The notes beneath the pieces are model-generated. The model did no database searches. It was not told where the DNA came from and saw nothing but the letters and a program-made list of their open reading frames with translations. Both the position numbers and the translations under genes were made by a program. Positions 1 to 8,448 of a stretch of 64,000 nt of DNA are shown here, in pieces. How positions within the stretch are numbered: the first letter of the stretch is position 1; each line of letters opens with the position of its first letter. The stretch comes from Rhizobium favelukesii (GTDB lineage: Bacteria > Pseudomonadota > Alphaproteobacteria > Rhizobiales > Rhizobiaceae): contig NZ_HG916852.1 in assembly GCF_000577275.2 (NCBI RefSeq), positions 3,165,001-3,229,000 on the forward strand, given 5' to 3'.

Positions 1-302
1 ACGGTGCTTCCAAAGGCGACGTTGTCGAATGAAGTCGGGTCAGGGATAACCTGCGCCGTGCGAACGCGTGCGGCCAAGTAGCGTAAATCCCGTAGTGGGT
101 TTGCTGCCTGCCGCCGTCGTTCATTCACGTCCTCTATGGTGCTCGCGGCATCGTAGGCTTCGCGAGCTTGCTGGAGCTGCAGTTCCAAAGCCTTCAACCC
201 CGCTTCCGTAACAAGGTTCGGATGCGGCGAAATTGGACGGTCAGGCAAAAGCGTTTCCGACGCAGCTTCGGCACTTTCTTCTTTGACGAAGGCAACACTC
301 AA
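1..302 (-). CDS. greA: GreA/GreB-family transcription elongation factor (partial, 3' end beyond window)
   Basis: The minus strand reads without a stop from 302 to the left edge: LSVAFVKEESAEAAS, then PHPNLVTEAGLKALELQ, a helical EDVNERRRQAANPLRDLRYL stretch, then DPTSFDNVAFGST. I recognise this as the N-terminal coiled-coil half of the rhizobial GreA-like elongation factors, which rescue backtracked RNA polymerase by stimulating transcript cleavage in its secondary channel. No ATG exists at the right place. The start is taken as TTG at 302 because GGAG lies about seven bases upstream and because relatives begin MSVAFVK. About 100 codons are visible; the C-terminal FKBP-like domain is outside the window. 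It could be a paralogue rather than the housekeeping GreA. Confidence 0.82.
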   Translation of the reverse strand, partial: MSVAFVKEESAEAASETLLPDRPISPHPNLVTEAGLKALELQLQQAREAYDAASTIEDVNERRRQAANPLRDLRYLAARVRTAQVIPDPTSFDNVAFGST

Positions 303-560
303 TTTCGAAACTCCGCTTTGGTGCTCTCTGTGGTCTTGGAGCGCATGAACGATAGTCCTGAATGATCGGAACCACGCATATCCAGCAACAGTGCGGCGAC
401 ACCGACTGGATGGTGGCAGCCGCAATCGATCATATACCATCTTATCCGATGGTCACAGCGCCCACCGGAATATCACAGCCACAGATAAGCCTATTGGAGT
501 ATCACCCTCCGCATTCGAATGGGGCTGTCGGATGGCCAAGGGCCATTCGACAGGAGCCAC
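303..560. other. Intergenic region between greA-like gene and esterase gene
   Basis: I see no convincing gene. The part next to 303 should hold the promoter of the greA-like gene on the minus strand; I could not fix its -10 and -35. The part near 525-553 holds a strong stem-loop, listed separately. Short open frames here lack a ribosome binding site and resemble nothing I recognise. Confidence 0.5.
525..553 (-). terminator. Stem-loop downstream of the dioxygenase-esterase operon
   Basis: CTGTCG-G-ATGGCC (525-537) faces GGCCAT-T-CGACAG (541-553) across a three-base loop. Twelve Watson-Crick pairs plus one G-T position give a 13-pair stem. It lies eight bases beyond the stop codon of the esterase gene, which is read leftward. 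There is no T-run after it, so it may be a 3'-end protecting hairpin or a Rho-assisted terminator rather than a classical intrinsic one. Confidence 0.5.
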
Positions 561-1172
561 TTAATGATACGGGTCGAAGAACCTGTGAATGGCGTCGATT
601 TCGTTCTGTCGGATATCGTGCCCACCTGCATGCCACTCGGTCGTGACAAGAGCATTCTGGGCTTCGAAGTAGTCGGCCAAAGCCCTCGTGACGGGCGCAG
701 GGCTGATCGGGTCGCGCTCACCGGCGGTGATCAATATCTTGCGCCTAGCCAGTGCGGTGTTCGCCTTCGGCTGAAATGGGATCAGCGGATGCATCAGCAC
801 CGACGCATCGAACAGTCCCTTATCGATCAATACGTTGGCAAGAATATTTGCTCCGTTCGAGAAGCCAAGTCCGAGGATATCGGTGGCCTCATGTTCTTTC
901 GCCAGCGTTGCGACATAAGCGGCCATCTTCTCCGTTGCTCGGGCAAGATCCGTCATGTCGTAGACGCCCTCGCCAGTGCGTTTGAAGAAGCGTGCCGAAC
1001 CAAACTCCGAGACGTCGCCGCGCGGCGAGACAATCGTCGATTCCGGCAATAGGCGCCGCGCGAAATCGAAGAACTGGTTTTCGTCGCCGCCCGTTCCGTG
1101 CAGCACGAACAGAATGGGCTTTCCGGGTGCACCGGCCTGCAGCCGGTGCGCATAGCTGTTATCGGTCATCAT
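561..1172 (-). CDS. Alpha/beta hydrolase, phospholipase/carboxylesterase family (MhqD-like)
   Basis: This 203-residue cytosolic hydrolase shows FVLHGTGGDE (oxyanion region, residues 22-31), the nucleophile elbow GLGFSNG with Ser105, GERDPI with Asp154 and AGGHD with His185, so the catalytic triad is complete. Its size fits the short carboxylesterase family containing MhqD and YpfH. It starts eight bases after the stop of the upstream ring-cleaving dioxygenase gene and is surely cotranscribed with it. In Bacillus subtilis, mhqO dioxygenase and mhqD esterase genes belong to one quinone/azo-compound stress regulon, so a role in detoxifying quinone-like electrophiles is inferred by analogy. The real substrate is unknown. 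A 13-pair stem-loop follows the gene. Confidence 0.85.
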   Translation of the reverse strand: MMTDNSYAHRLQAGAPGKPILFVLHGTGGDENQFFDFARRLLPESTIVSPRGDVSEFGSARFFKRTGEGVYDMTDLARATEKMAAYVATLAKEHEATDILGLGFSNGANILANVLIDKGLFDASVLMHPLIPFQPKANTALARRKILITAGERDPISPAPVTRALADYFEAQNALVTTEWHAGGHDIRQNEIDAIHRFFDPYH

Positions 1173-1180
1173 GCTTCCCC

Positions 1181-2113
1181 TTAGGCTTCAAGCGGCTGCA
1201 AGTGCTGCTCGATGAGGGCACGCAGGTGTTGGTGCTGCTGCGGCAGCTTCAACGCTTCGCCAAGATGTGCGGTGTCCTCGTCACGGTTGAATCCGGGCTC
1301 GTTCGTCGCAATCTCGAACAGGATGCCGCCCGGGGTCCGGAAGTAAATCGCCCAGAAATAATCACGGTCAATGACAGGCGTAACCTGATAGCCGGTGTCC
1401 ATCAATGCCTTGCGTACTTCGAGCTGCTTCTCTCGGTTTTCTACGGCGAAGGCCACGTGATGAACGGAACCTGCACCGGGCAAAGCGCGCGAAACGTTCG
1501 GCATCGTTTCAAGATCGACGAGATGCGCGCCGTTGCCACCAGGAATGGTCAAGCGTTTCACGCCATCGCGTTCTTCCTGGACGTCGTAGCCCATGAACTT
1601 GAGCAGTTCGGACGTAGCACCGTCATCGCGCAACCGCATGGCAACCGAGTGGAAACCGCGGATCGCGTGATCCTCGCTGATGCCGCCGTGCGTCCAGGGC
1701 AGGCGATTGTCATCGTTGACTTCGACAAGCGCAAAACCGTCGCCATCAGGACCGGCAAAGTTCAGGCGCTTTTCGCCGAACGTTTCCTCGGTTTTCAGGC
1801 CGGTGATGTTCAGCTTGCTCAGGCGATCGCTCCAGAAACCGATCGAACCCTGCGGGACCGAGAAAACGGTGGTTCCGACTTCGCCGGTTCCAGGGCGACC
1901 TTGCGCCATCTTCGGGAACGGGAAGTAGGTCATGATGGTGCCGGGCGCACCGGTTTCGTCGCCATAATAGAGGTGATAGACGTCAGGCGCGTCGAAGTTC
2001 ACGGTCTTCTTGACGCGGCGCAGGCCGAGCGCGTTGGTGAAGAATTGGTTGTTGGTGCGGGCATCCTCCGCCATCGATGTGACGTGGTGCAGGCCCTTGA
2101 TTTGATCGAGCAT
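1181..2113 (-). CDS. Ring-cleaving dioxygenase, VOC superfamily (MhqO-like)
   Basis: This 310-residue protein is a two-module glyoxalase/bleomycin-resistance fold. The first module begins IKGLHHVTS with the metal-ligand candidate His9 or His10. The second carries GSVHHVAF (His218/219) and GGILFEIAT (Glu267), the usual Fe(II) ligands of type I extradiol-like enzymes. Length and layout match MhqO/YdfO, proposed to open hydroquinone or catechol-type rings. It is the first gene of an operon with the MhqD-like esterase (gap eight bases). The upstream region holds a GC-rich small hairpin (GCCCG..CGGGC near 2117-2131) and a palindrome at 2221-2244 that could be an operator. No MarR-type regulator gene lies adjacent. 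Confidence 0.85.
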   Translation of the reverse strand: MLDQIKGLHHVTSMAEDARTNNQFFTNALGLRRVKKTVNFDAPDVYHLYYGDETGAPGTIMTYFPFPKMAQGRPGTGEVGTTVFSVPQGSIGFWSDRLSKLNITGLKTEETFGEKRLNFAGPDGDGFALVEVNDDNRLPWTHGGISEDHAIRGFHSVAMRLRDDGATSELLKFMGYDVQEERDGVKRLTIPGGNGAHLVDLETMPNVSRALPGAGSVHHVAFAVENREKQLEVRKALMDTGYQVTPVIDRDYFWAIYFRTPGGILFEIATNEPGFNRDEDTAHLGEALKLPQQHQHLRALIEQHLQPLEA

Positions 2114-2220
2114 TTGAGACCCCTTTCTTGCCCGCCTCGCGGGCTTCGGATGGGGTATAGATGATTGCTAAGGGCCGATTGGAATAGTCCCGCCGACCGG
2201 AACGCATTGTCTCTTTCTAG

Positions 2221-2244
2221 TGAACGACAAAATGAAATCGTTCA
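2221..2244. promoter_or_regulatory. Inverted repeat TGAACGA-N10-TCGTTCA (operator or 3' stem)
   Basis: Seven-base arms at 2221-2227 and 2238-2244 are separated by ten AT-rich bases and flanked by CTCTTT and AAAGAG, which could extend the pairing. The site lies about 110 bases upstream of the dioxygenase start and nine bases beyond the ung stop codon, both genes being leftward. It could be an operator for the dioxygenase operon or part of the ung transcript end. The sequence alone does not decide. Confidence 0.4.
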
Positions 2245-2252
2245 AAAAGAGC

Positions 2253-2954
2253 CTAGATATCATCTGCGGCGGCGGGCAGCGGCCAGTCGATCGGTGCCCG
2301 ACCGCGCGCCTGCAAAAACGCGTTGGCCTTGGAAAAATGGCCGCAACCGAAGAACCCGTTGTGCGCGGAGAGCGGTGATGGATGCGGCGCCTTCAACACA
2401 AGATGGCGCGACGTGTCGACGAAGGCGGCCTTGCGCTGGGCGTAGGCGCCCCAGAGCATGAACACGACGGCATCGCATTCGTCATTGACCTTGCGGATGA
2501 CTGCGTCGGTGAAGCGCTCCCAGCCCTTGCCCTGGTGTGATGCGGCCTGCGCCTCCTCGACCGTCAGCACGCTGTTTAGCAAAAGCACTCCCTGCCGCGC
2601 CCAGTGCTCCAGAAATCCGTGCCGAGCCGGCGGAATGCCCAGATCGCTCTGCATTTCCTTGTAGATATTGACGAGTGACGGTGGGATTCGAATGCCCGGT
2701 CGAACGCTGAAACAAAGGCCATGCGCCTGGCCGAGCCCATGATAGGGATCCTGCCCCAGGATCACGACCTTGACGTCGGCCAGTGGCGTCAGGTCAAGAG
2801 CGCGGAAGTACTCGGATCCCTTGGGAAATATCCGTTTGCCTTCCTGTTTCTCGGCGACGAGGAACGCTTTGAGTTGCTGCATGTAAGGGCTGGCGAATTC
2901 GCAGGCGAGAGCCTCTCTCCAGCTTTCCTCCAACGCAACCGACTGTTCATTCAT
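2253..2954 (-). CDS. ung: Uracil-DNA glycosylase, family 1
   Basis: This base-excision repair enzyme removes uracil from DNA arising by cytosine deamination or dUTP incorporation. The 233-residue product carries the family-1 water-activating motif GQDPYHG at residues 67-73 (catalytic Asp69), the Phe-containing uracil pocket [13 protein letters not shown], and the DNA-intercalation loop [10 protein letters not shown] at 191-200. All signature residues are present and the length is normal, so the enzyme should be active. It stands alone: the next leftward gene lies 140 bases further on, and a phosphomutase gene diverges from it. Confidence 0.95.
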   Translation of the reverse strand: MNEQSVALEESWREALACEFASPYMQQLKAFLVAEKQEGKRIFPKGSEYFRALDLTPLADVKVVILGQDPYHGLGQAHGLCFSVRPGIRIPPSLVNIYKEMQSDLGIPPARHGFLEHWARQGVLLLNSVLTVEEAQAASHQGKGWERFTDAVIRKVNDECDAVVFMLWGAYAQRKAAFVDTSRHLVLKAPHPSPLSAHNGFFGCGHFSKANAFLQARGRAPIDWPLPAAADDI

Positions 2955-3109
2955 GGACGGTCCTCGTCCGCTTGGATGCGCTTTCAGCTTGCCTCGAAGC
3001 GGGATTTGGCAGACATTTTATTGTTCGTCGGGGTTCACTATTTACGAACGCTGAGTAGATTGCGGTCGAATCGCTGGTGAATTCAAGCATATCCGGGGGC
3101 TTATTCAGA

Positions 3110-4534
3110 ATGAAATTCGGAACAAGTGGGCTTCGCGGCCTGTCTGTTGACCTCAAGGGGCGAGCTTCGGCGCTCTATGCCACCGCCTTCGGTCGCTATC
3201 TGCTCGACAGTGGAATGGCGCGCCACGGCGATGCCCTGCTGATCGGCGAGGACTTCAGGGATTCCAGCCCTGAAATCGCGGCAAACTGCGCCGATGCTTT
3301 GGCCGGCCTCGGCTTCGACATTCTCGACTGCGGCACCGTCCCAACGCCGGCGCTTGCGCTCTATGGCCTGCAGCAAAAGGCCGCTTGCCTGATGGTAACG
3401 GGCTCGCACATTCCAGCCGATCGCAATGGCATAAAGTTCTATCGGCCGGACGGTGAGATAGGCAAGGCAGACGAGGCAACGATCACGGCCGTGGCCACAG
3501 AACTCGATCGCGCCGGTTTTGCGTTTCAGCCCCGCGGCACCAAACCACAGGATCGGTCTGTCGAATGCCTGGCAGATTTCCGCGAGCGGAATGCCAATAT
3601 TCTCCCCACAGGCGCGCTCGACGGCGTCAAAGTCGGTGTCTACCAACACAGCACGGTCGCCCGTGACCTGCTGGTGGACCTCTTGAAGCATTTCGGCGCA
3701 ACAGTCGTGCCGTTTGGCCGTTCGGAAGCATTCATACCCGTCGACACCGAGGCCGTTTCGCAAGAGACGATTGCCAAGCTCAAGGATGTCGCAAGGCAGC
3801 ATGGCCTCGACGCGGTTGTCTCTGCGGATGGTGATGGCGATCGCCCGTTGGTGGCAGATGAGACCGGCACGCCGCTGCGCGGCGACCTGCTTGGACTGAT
3901 CGCCGCAGACTTTCTCGGCGCGACATCGGTGGTGACGCCCGTGACTTCGAATTCCGGCATCGAAGCTGCCGGTCGCTTCAACATCATTCGCACCCGAGTC
4001 GGCTCTCCCTTTGTGATATCAGGCATGCAAGACGCACTCGCAGCCGGGCAGACCCATGTCGCCGGTTTCGAGGCAAACGGAGGCGTGCTGACCGCGAGCG
4101 ACTTCGACGTCAACGGCCATAAGCTGCGCGCCCTGCCGACGCGCGATTGCTTCGTGCCGATCCTGGCGACGCTGTCTCTCGCAGCATCCAGACGGCAGCC
4201 GCTTTCGGTCATCGCCGCCTCCTACCATCTGCCGTTTGCCGCGGCCGACCGCCTTGAGAATTTTCCGGTTGAGACCAGTGCCCGGTTGATGGCGCATCTC
4301 CGTGCCGGCTCCGTCAATCTCGCGGCGTTTCTGCAGCCGATCGGCGAGGTCGGCGGCGTCAGCGACATCGATGGGCTTCGCGTCACGCTGAAGGACCGAG
4401 GCATGATTCATTTCCGCCCCTCCGGCAATGCCCCCGAAATGCGCTGCTACGCCGAGGCGGAAAGCGAAGCCGCCGCCCTGGCGTTGCTGCACGCCGGTCT
4501 GGAGCGGATTCGCTGGTGGGCGCAGGCGAACTGA
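3110..4534 (+). CDS. Phosphomannomutase/phosphoglucomutase family enzyme (NoeK-like)
   Basis: This 474-residue enzyme of the alpha-D-phosphohexomutase family interconverts hexose 6- and 1-phosphates. The start MKFGTSGLRG at 3110 is chosen because the FGTSGLRG substrate loop is normally N-terminal. The phosphoserine loop reads TGSHIPADRNG with Ser99, the Mg2+ loop is DGDGDRP at 240-246, and the phosphate-binding RPSGNAPEMR loop lies near the C terminus. The stop codon directly precedes the GDP-mannose pyrophosphorylase region, so mannose 1-phosphate for GDP-mannose is the probable product. NoeK-NoeJ pairs of Sinorhizobium have this arrangement. A dual phosphoglucomutase activity cannot be excluded. 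Confidence 0.85.
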   Translation: MKFGTSGLRGLSVDLKGRASALYATAFGRYLLDSGMARHGDALLIGEDFRDSSPEIAANCADALAGLGFDILDCGTVPTPALALYGLQQKAACLMVTGSHIPADRNGIKFYRPDGEIGKADEATITAVATELDRAGFAFQPRGTKPQDRSVECLADFRERNANILPTGALDGVKVGVYQHSTVARDLLVDLLKHFGATVVPFGRSEAFIPVDTEAVSQETIAKLKDVARQHGLDAVVSADGDGDRPLVADETGTPLRGDLLGLIAADFLGATSVVTPVTSNSGIEAAGRFNIIRTRVGSPFVISGMQDALAAGQTHVAGFEANGGVLTASDFDVNGHKLRALPTRDCFVPILATLSLAASRRQPLSVIAASYHLPFAAADRLENFPVETSARLMAHLRAGSVNLAAFLQPIGEVGGVSDIDGLRVTLKDRGMIHFRPSGNAPEMRCYAEAESEAAALALLHAGLERIRWWAQAN

Positions 4535-4570
4535 TTGGCGAAGCAAAAGAGATATTCAAGGACACTCCAC

Positions 4571-5998
4571 ATGACACAGAAGATCGTTCCCGTGATTATG
4601 GCTGGCGGTAAGGGCACGCGCCTCTGGCCGCTGTCGCGTGCTGCAGCACCGAAGCAATTCATACAGTTTATCGGCGACAAGACACTTTTCCAGGAGACGC
4701 TGCAGCGCGTGTCCGATCCGGCGCTCTACGAGGCTCCTGTCGTTCTCACCAACGAAGAGTTCCGCTTTCTCGTCGCCGAGCAGGCACGCGAACTGGACAT
4801 TGGCCTCGAAGCCATTCTGCTCGAACCGGTCGCCCGCAACACCGCTGCCGCCGTTGCAGCGGCTGCGACGCTGGTGAGCAAACGCTTTGACCAAGACACA
4901 ATCATGCATGTGCTTGGCTCCGACTATGAGATCGTCGCCGACGACACCTATTTTGACTGCGTCCGCATCGCAGCTGCGACAGCCGCCGAAGGCAAGCTCG
5001 TGACGTTCGGCATCCAGCCGACCGAGCCGGCAACCGGCTACGGCTATATCGAAGGCGGAGAAGCGCTGACGACCGGTGCAAGGGTGGTGGCACGCTTCAT
5101 CGAAAAACCGCCGCTCGCCAAGGCGGAAGAGATGCTCGCCGCAGGCAGCTTCTATTGGAACTCCGGTATGTTCATGTTCTCGGTTTCGTGTCTGCTCGAT
5201 GAATTGCGCACCCACGCTCCCGAAACGATAAAGGCGGCCGGAGAGGCCGTCGCAAACGCCAAGACAGATCTTGATTTTACGCGCCTCGATCGGTCAGCGT
5301 TTTCCGCCGCGCCGAACATCTCGATCGACTACGCCATCATGGAAAAGACGAGCAACGCCGCCGTCGTCCCCTCGCCCTTCAAGTGGTCCGATCTCGGCAG
5401 CTGGGATTCCGTCTGGAAGAGCGGCAGCCGCGACGAGCATGGCAATGTGGCGGCCGCCAATACGACCGTCGTCAATACCAAGAACTCGCTCATCATGACA
5501 CATGGCGTGCATCTCGCCGTCCAGGGCATGGACGACATCGCCGTCATCGCCAGCGAGGACGCCGTCTATGTCGGCCGGTTGCAGGACAGCCAGGACGTTG
5601 GAAGCATCGTGAAAATGCTCGCTGCCGCCCCATCGACATCGCAGCTGACCGAGACGCACCCGACCTCCTACCGGCCGTGGGGCGGCTACACGTCGGTGCT
5701 GAACGGCGACCGCTTCCAGGTCAAGCGCATCTTCGTCACGCCGGGCAAGAAGCTGTCGCTGCAGAAGCACCATCACCGCTCCGAGCATTGGATCGTCGTC
5801 AAGGGCACGGCCGAGGTGACGATCGGCGAAAACGTGCAGATGCTCAGGGAAAACGAATCCGTCTACATTCCGCTCGGAGAAATCCATCGCTTGGCCAACC
5901 CCGGCAAGATCATGCTTGAACTGATCGAAGTCCAGACCGGATCCTATCTCGGCGAAGACGATATCATCCGCATCGTCGACGAGTTCGGGCGCAGCTGA
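4571..5998 (+). CDS. manC: Mannose-1-phosphate guanylyltransferase / mannose-6-phosphate isomerase (bifunctional)
   Basis: This 475-residue type II enzyme makes GDP-mannose and can isomerise fructose 6-phosphate to mannose 6-phosphate. The N-terminal nucleotidyltransferase has GGKGTRLWPLSR at residues 12-23, RFIEKPPLAKAEEM and YWNSGMFMF. The C-terminal cupin isomerase domain shows KKLSLQKHHHRSEHW with its metal-binding histidines. ATG 4571 was chosen because AAGGA lies eight bases upstream. It lies 36 bases after the phosphomutase and is the NoeJ/AlgA/ManC type. GDP-mannose probably feeds lipopolysaccharide or a surface glycan, since classical succinoglycan contains no mannose. Confidence 0.92.
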   Translation: MTQKIVPVIMAGGKGTRLWPLSRAAAPKQFIQFIGDKTLFQETLQRVSDPALYEAPVVLTNEEFRFLVAEQARELDIGLEAILLEPVARNTAAAVAAAATLVSKRFDQDTIMHVLGSDYEIVADDTYFDCVRIAAATAAEGKLVTFGIQPTEPATGYGYIEGGEALTTGARVVARFIEKPPLAKAEEMLAAGSFYWNSGMFMFSVSCLLDELRTHAPETIKAAGEAVANAKTDLDFTRLDRSAFSAAPNISIDYAIMEKTSNAAVVPSPFKWSDLGSWDSVWKSGSRDEHGNVAAANTTVVNTKNSLIMTHGVHLAVQGMDDIAVIASEDAVYVGRLQDSQDVGSIVKMLAAAPSTSQLTETHPTSYRPWGGYTSVLNGDRFQVKRIFVTPGKKLSLQKHHHRSEHWIVVKGTAEVTIGENVQMLRENESVYIPLGEIHRLANPGKIMLELIEVQTGSYLGEDDIIRIVDEFGRS

Positions 5999-6042
5999 TC
6001 ATCTCTGTCTTGAACTTATAAACGACGCCCTGTAACACCATT

Positions 6043-6069
6043 GCGGCCCCGGCCAATCGGCCGGGCCGC
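6043..6069 (+). terminator. GC-rich hairpin between manC and ugd
   Basis: GCGGCCC(C)GGCC at 6043-6054 pairs with GGCCGGGCCGC at 6059-6069, an 11-pair stem with one bulged C and loop AATC. It sits 45 bases after the manC stop and just before the ugd ribosome binding site. No T-run follows, so it may be an attenuating or processing hairpin rather than a full intrinsic terminator. Confidence 0.45.
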
Positions 6070-6094
6070 GATTGCTGTCCCAGGGAATGTACCC

Positions 6095-7411
6095 ATGCGT
6101 ATTGTGATGATTGGCTCGGGCTATGTCGGCCTTGTCTCCGGTGCCTGCCTCGCCGATTTCGGCCACCATGTCACCTGTGTCGACAAGTCCGCCGCGAAGA
6201 TCGACGCCCTCGAAGCCGGCAAAGCTCCGATTTTCGAACCCGGCCTTGATAACATCATCGAGCATAACCGCAGCGCCGGTCGCTTGGATTTTTCCAAGGA
6301 GCTGGCGGCATCGGTTGCGGAGGCTGAGGTCGTCTTCATCGCTGTCGGCACGCCGTCGCGGCGCGGCGATGGCCATGCCGACCTGAGTTACGTCTATGCG
6401 GCCGCCCGCGAGATCGCGGCGGCGGTCTCCGGATTTACCGTCGTCGTCACCAAGTCAACGGTTCCCGTCGGCACCGGCGACGAGATCGAGCGCATCTTCC
6501 GCGAGGAATTCCCCGAGAAGGATATTTCCGTCGTCTCCAATCCGGAATTCCTGCGCGAGGGCGCCGCAATTAGCGACTTCAAGCGCCCGGATCGCATCGT
6601 TCTTGGCACCGAGGAGCCGCGCGCCGTGGAAATCATGCGCGAGGTCTATCGCCCCCTCTACCTCAACGAGGCACCACTCTACTTCTGCGAACGCCGCACC
6701 TCCGAGCTGATCAAGTACGCGGCCAACGCCTTCTTGGCGATGAAGATCACCTTCATCAACGAGATCGCCGACCTTTGCGAGCAGATCGGCGCCGACGTGC
6801 AGAAAGTGGCCAAGGGCATCGGCATGGACAAGCGCATCGGCGACAAGTTCTTGCATGCCGGCCCCGGCTACGGCGGCTCGTGCTTCCCCAAGGATACACT
6901 GGCGCTGGTCAAGACCGCGCAGGATTATGACAGCCCGGTTCGCCTCATCGAGACGACGGTCGCGATCAACGACAACCGCAAGCGTGCCATGGGCCGCAAG
7001 GTCATCGCCGCCTGCGACGGCACTGTTCGCGGCAAGAAGATTGCGATCCTCGGCCTGACCTTCAAGCCGAACACCGACGACATGCGCGACGCGCCGTCGA
7101 TCACCATCATCCAGGCGCTGCTGGACGGTGGCGCCAATGTTCAGGCCTACGATCCGGAAGGCATGGAGATGGCAAAAGAGGTTATCGGCCCGATCACCTA
7201 CGGCAACGACCCCTACGAGATCGCCGAAGGTGCGGACGCCATCGTCATCGTCACCGAATGGGACGAATTCCGGGCGCTCGATCTCAAGCGGATGAAGTCG
7301 CTGGTGAAAACCCCGACGATCGTCGACCTGCGCAATATCTATCCCGTCGCCGAAGTGACCAAGCATGGCTTTGCCTATTTCGCTATCGGAAAGAAGAACG
7401 AGAAGCAGTAG
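6095..7411 (+). CDS. rkpK: UDP-glucose 6-dehydrogenase
   Basis: The enzyme oxidises UDP-glucose twice with NAD+ to UDP-glucuronate. The 438-residue product begins [16 protein letters not shown] (Rossmann glycine loop 7-12). It has [12 protein letters not shown], the hinge helix region [17 protein letters not shown] and the catalytic-cysteine loop [11 protein letters not shown] with Cys263, and a normal C-terminal UDP-binding domain. The ATG at 6095 has CAGGGA nine bases upstream. It is followed within three bases by a UDP-glucuronate epimerase gene, the same pairing as Sinorhizobium meliloti rkpK-lpsL. Its product should supply uronic acids for lipopolysaccharide core and capsule. Confidence 0.94.
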   Translation: MRIVMIGSGYVGLVSGACLADFGHHVTCVDKSAAKIDALEAGKAPIFEPGLDNIIEHNRSAGRLDFSKELAASVAEAEVVFIAVGTPSRRGDGHADLSYVYAAAREIAAAVSGFTVVVTKSTVPVGTGDEIERIFREEFPEKDISVVSNPEFLREGAAISDFKRPDRIVLGTEEPRAVEIMREVYRPLYLNEAPLYFCERRTSELIKYAANAFLAMKITFINEIADLCEQIGADVQKVAKGIGMDKRIGDKFLHAGPGYGGSCFPKDTLALVKTAQDYDSPVRLIETTVAINDNRKRAMGRKVIAACDGTVRGKKIAILGLTFKPNTDDMRDAPSITIIQALLDGGANVQAYDPEGMEMAKEVIGPITYGNDPYEIAEGADAIVIVTEWDEFRALDLKRMKSLVKTPTIVDLRNIYPVAEVTKHGFAYFAIGKKNEKQ

Positions 7412-7413
7412 AG

Positions 7414-8430
7414 ATGCGCTATTTCATCACCGGCACTGCGGGCTTCATCGGCTTTCATCTTGCCCGCCGCCTGCTGCAGGATGGCCACGAAGTCGTCGGC
7501 TTCGATGGCATGACGCACTACTACAACATCAAGCTCAAGCACATGCGCAACGCGGCGCTGGCACAGTTTCCGGCCTTTCGCTCGGTGACAGCCATGCTGG
7601 AAGATCGCAAGGCCCTGGAAGAGGCCGTGGAAAGCGCAACGCCCGATGTGATGGTGCATCTCGCAGCGCAAGCCGGTGTGCGCTACAGCCTCGAAAACCC
7701 GAAGGCCTATCTGACGTCCAACCTGGAAGGGTCCTGGAACATCCTCGAGATCGCCAAGGATGTCGGTGTCAACCATCTGATGCTGGCCTCGACCTCGTCG
7801 ATCTATGGTGCCAACCCGACTGTTCCCTTCCGCGAGACAGACCGGGCGGACGAGCCGCTGACCTTCTATGCGGCGACGAAAAAATCGATGGAACTGATGG
7901 CGCACAGCTATGCCCATCTCCACAAGATCCCGACCACAGCCTTCCGCTTCTTCACCGTCTATGGCCCCTGGGGCCGTCCCGATATGGCGCTCTTCAAGTT
8001 CGTGAAGAACATGCTGGAGGACCAGCCGATCGAGATCTACGGCGAAGGCCAGATGAGCCGCGACTTCACCTATATCGATGACCTCGTGGAGGCGGTTGTC
8101 CGGCTCTCGTCCGTTGCTCCGTCGGAAGCCAACCGCGTGGCCGACCAACGTGTCGAGACGCTTTCGCATCAGGCTCCGTTCCGTGTCGTCAATATCGGCG
8201 GCGGTCAGCCCGAGAACCTGATGACCTTCGTCGAGACCGTCGAAAAGACACTCGGCCAGCCGGCAAAGCGCAAGATGCTGCCGATGCAAAAGGGTGACGT
8301 GCCGCGCACCTTTGCCAGCCCCGATTTGCTGGTGGCTCTGACCGGCTACAGGCCGGAGACGACGCTGAATGTCGGCGTGAAGGCTTTCGTCGACTGGTAT
8401 CTGGAAGCCCGCGGCGAACTTGAGCCGTAA
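7414..8430 (+). CDS. lpsL: UDP-glucuronate epimerase, extended SDR family
   Basis: This 338-residue NAD-dependent epimerase begins [17 protein letters not shown] (glycine loop 7-13), has the SDR catalytic Tyr152-x3-Lys156 in FYAATKKS with the preceding ASTSSIYG serine loop, and [15 protein letters not shown] typical of nucleotide-sugar epimerases. It probably converts UDP-glucuronate to UDP-galacturonate, as LpsL does in Sinorhizobium, for lipopolysaccharide core and capsule assembly. It starts two bases after the rkpK stop codon, so the two are translationally close and share an operon. Some relatives are annotated as nucleoside-diphosphate-sugar epimerases without a defined substrate. Confidence 0.9.
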   Translation: MRYFITGTAGFIGFHLARRLLQDGHEVVGFDGMTHYYNIKLKHMRNAALAQFPAFRSVTAMLEDRKALEEAVESATPDVMVHLAAQAGVRYSLENPKAYLTSNLEGSWNILEIAKDVGVNHLMLASTSSIYGANPTVPFRETDRADEPLTFYAATKKSMELMAHSYAHLHKIPTTAFRFFTVYGPWGRPDMALFKFVKNMLEDQPIEIYGEGQMSRDFTYIDDLVEAVVRLSSVAPSEANRVADQRVETLSHQAPFRVVNIGGGQPENLMTFVETVEKTLGQPAKRKMLPMQKGDVPRTFASPDLLVALTGYRPETTLNVGVKAFVDWYLEARGELEP

Positions 8431-8448
8431 GCGCTCTACCCAGGCAAG

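Noticed and set aside
168..646. Overlapping rightward open frames near the left end
   Set aside because: The first lies opposite the greA-like gene, and neither has a ribosome site or recognisable sequence.
992..2164. A 390-codon rightward open frame
   Set aside because: It is antisense to the well-supported dioxygenase and esterase genes and shows only a GC-driven shadow composition.
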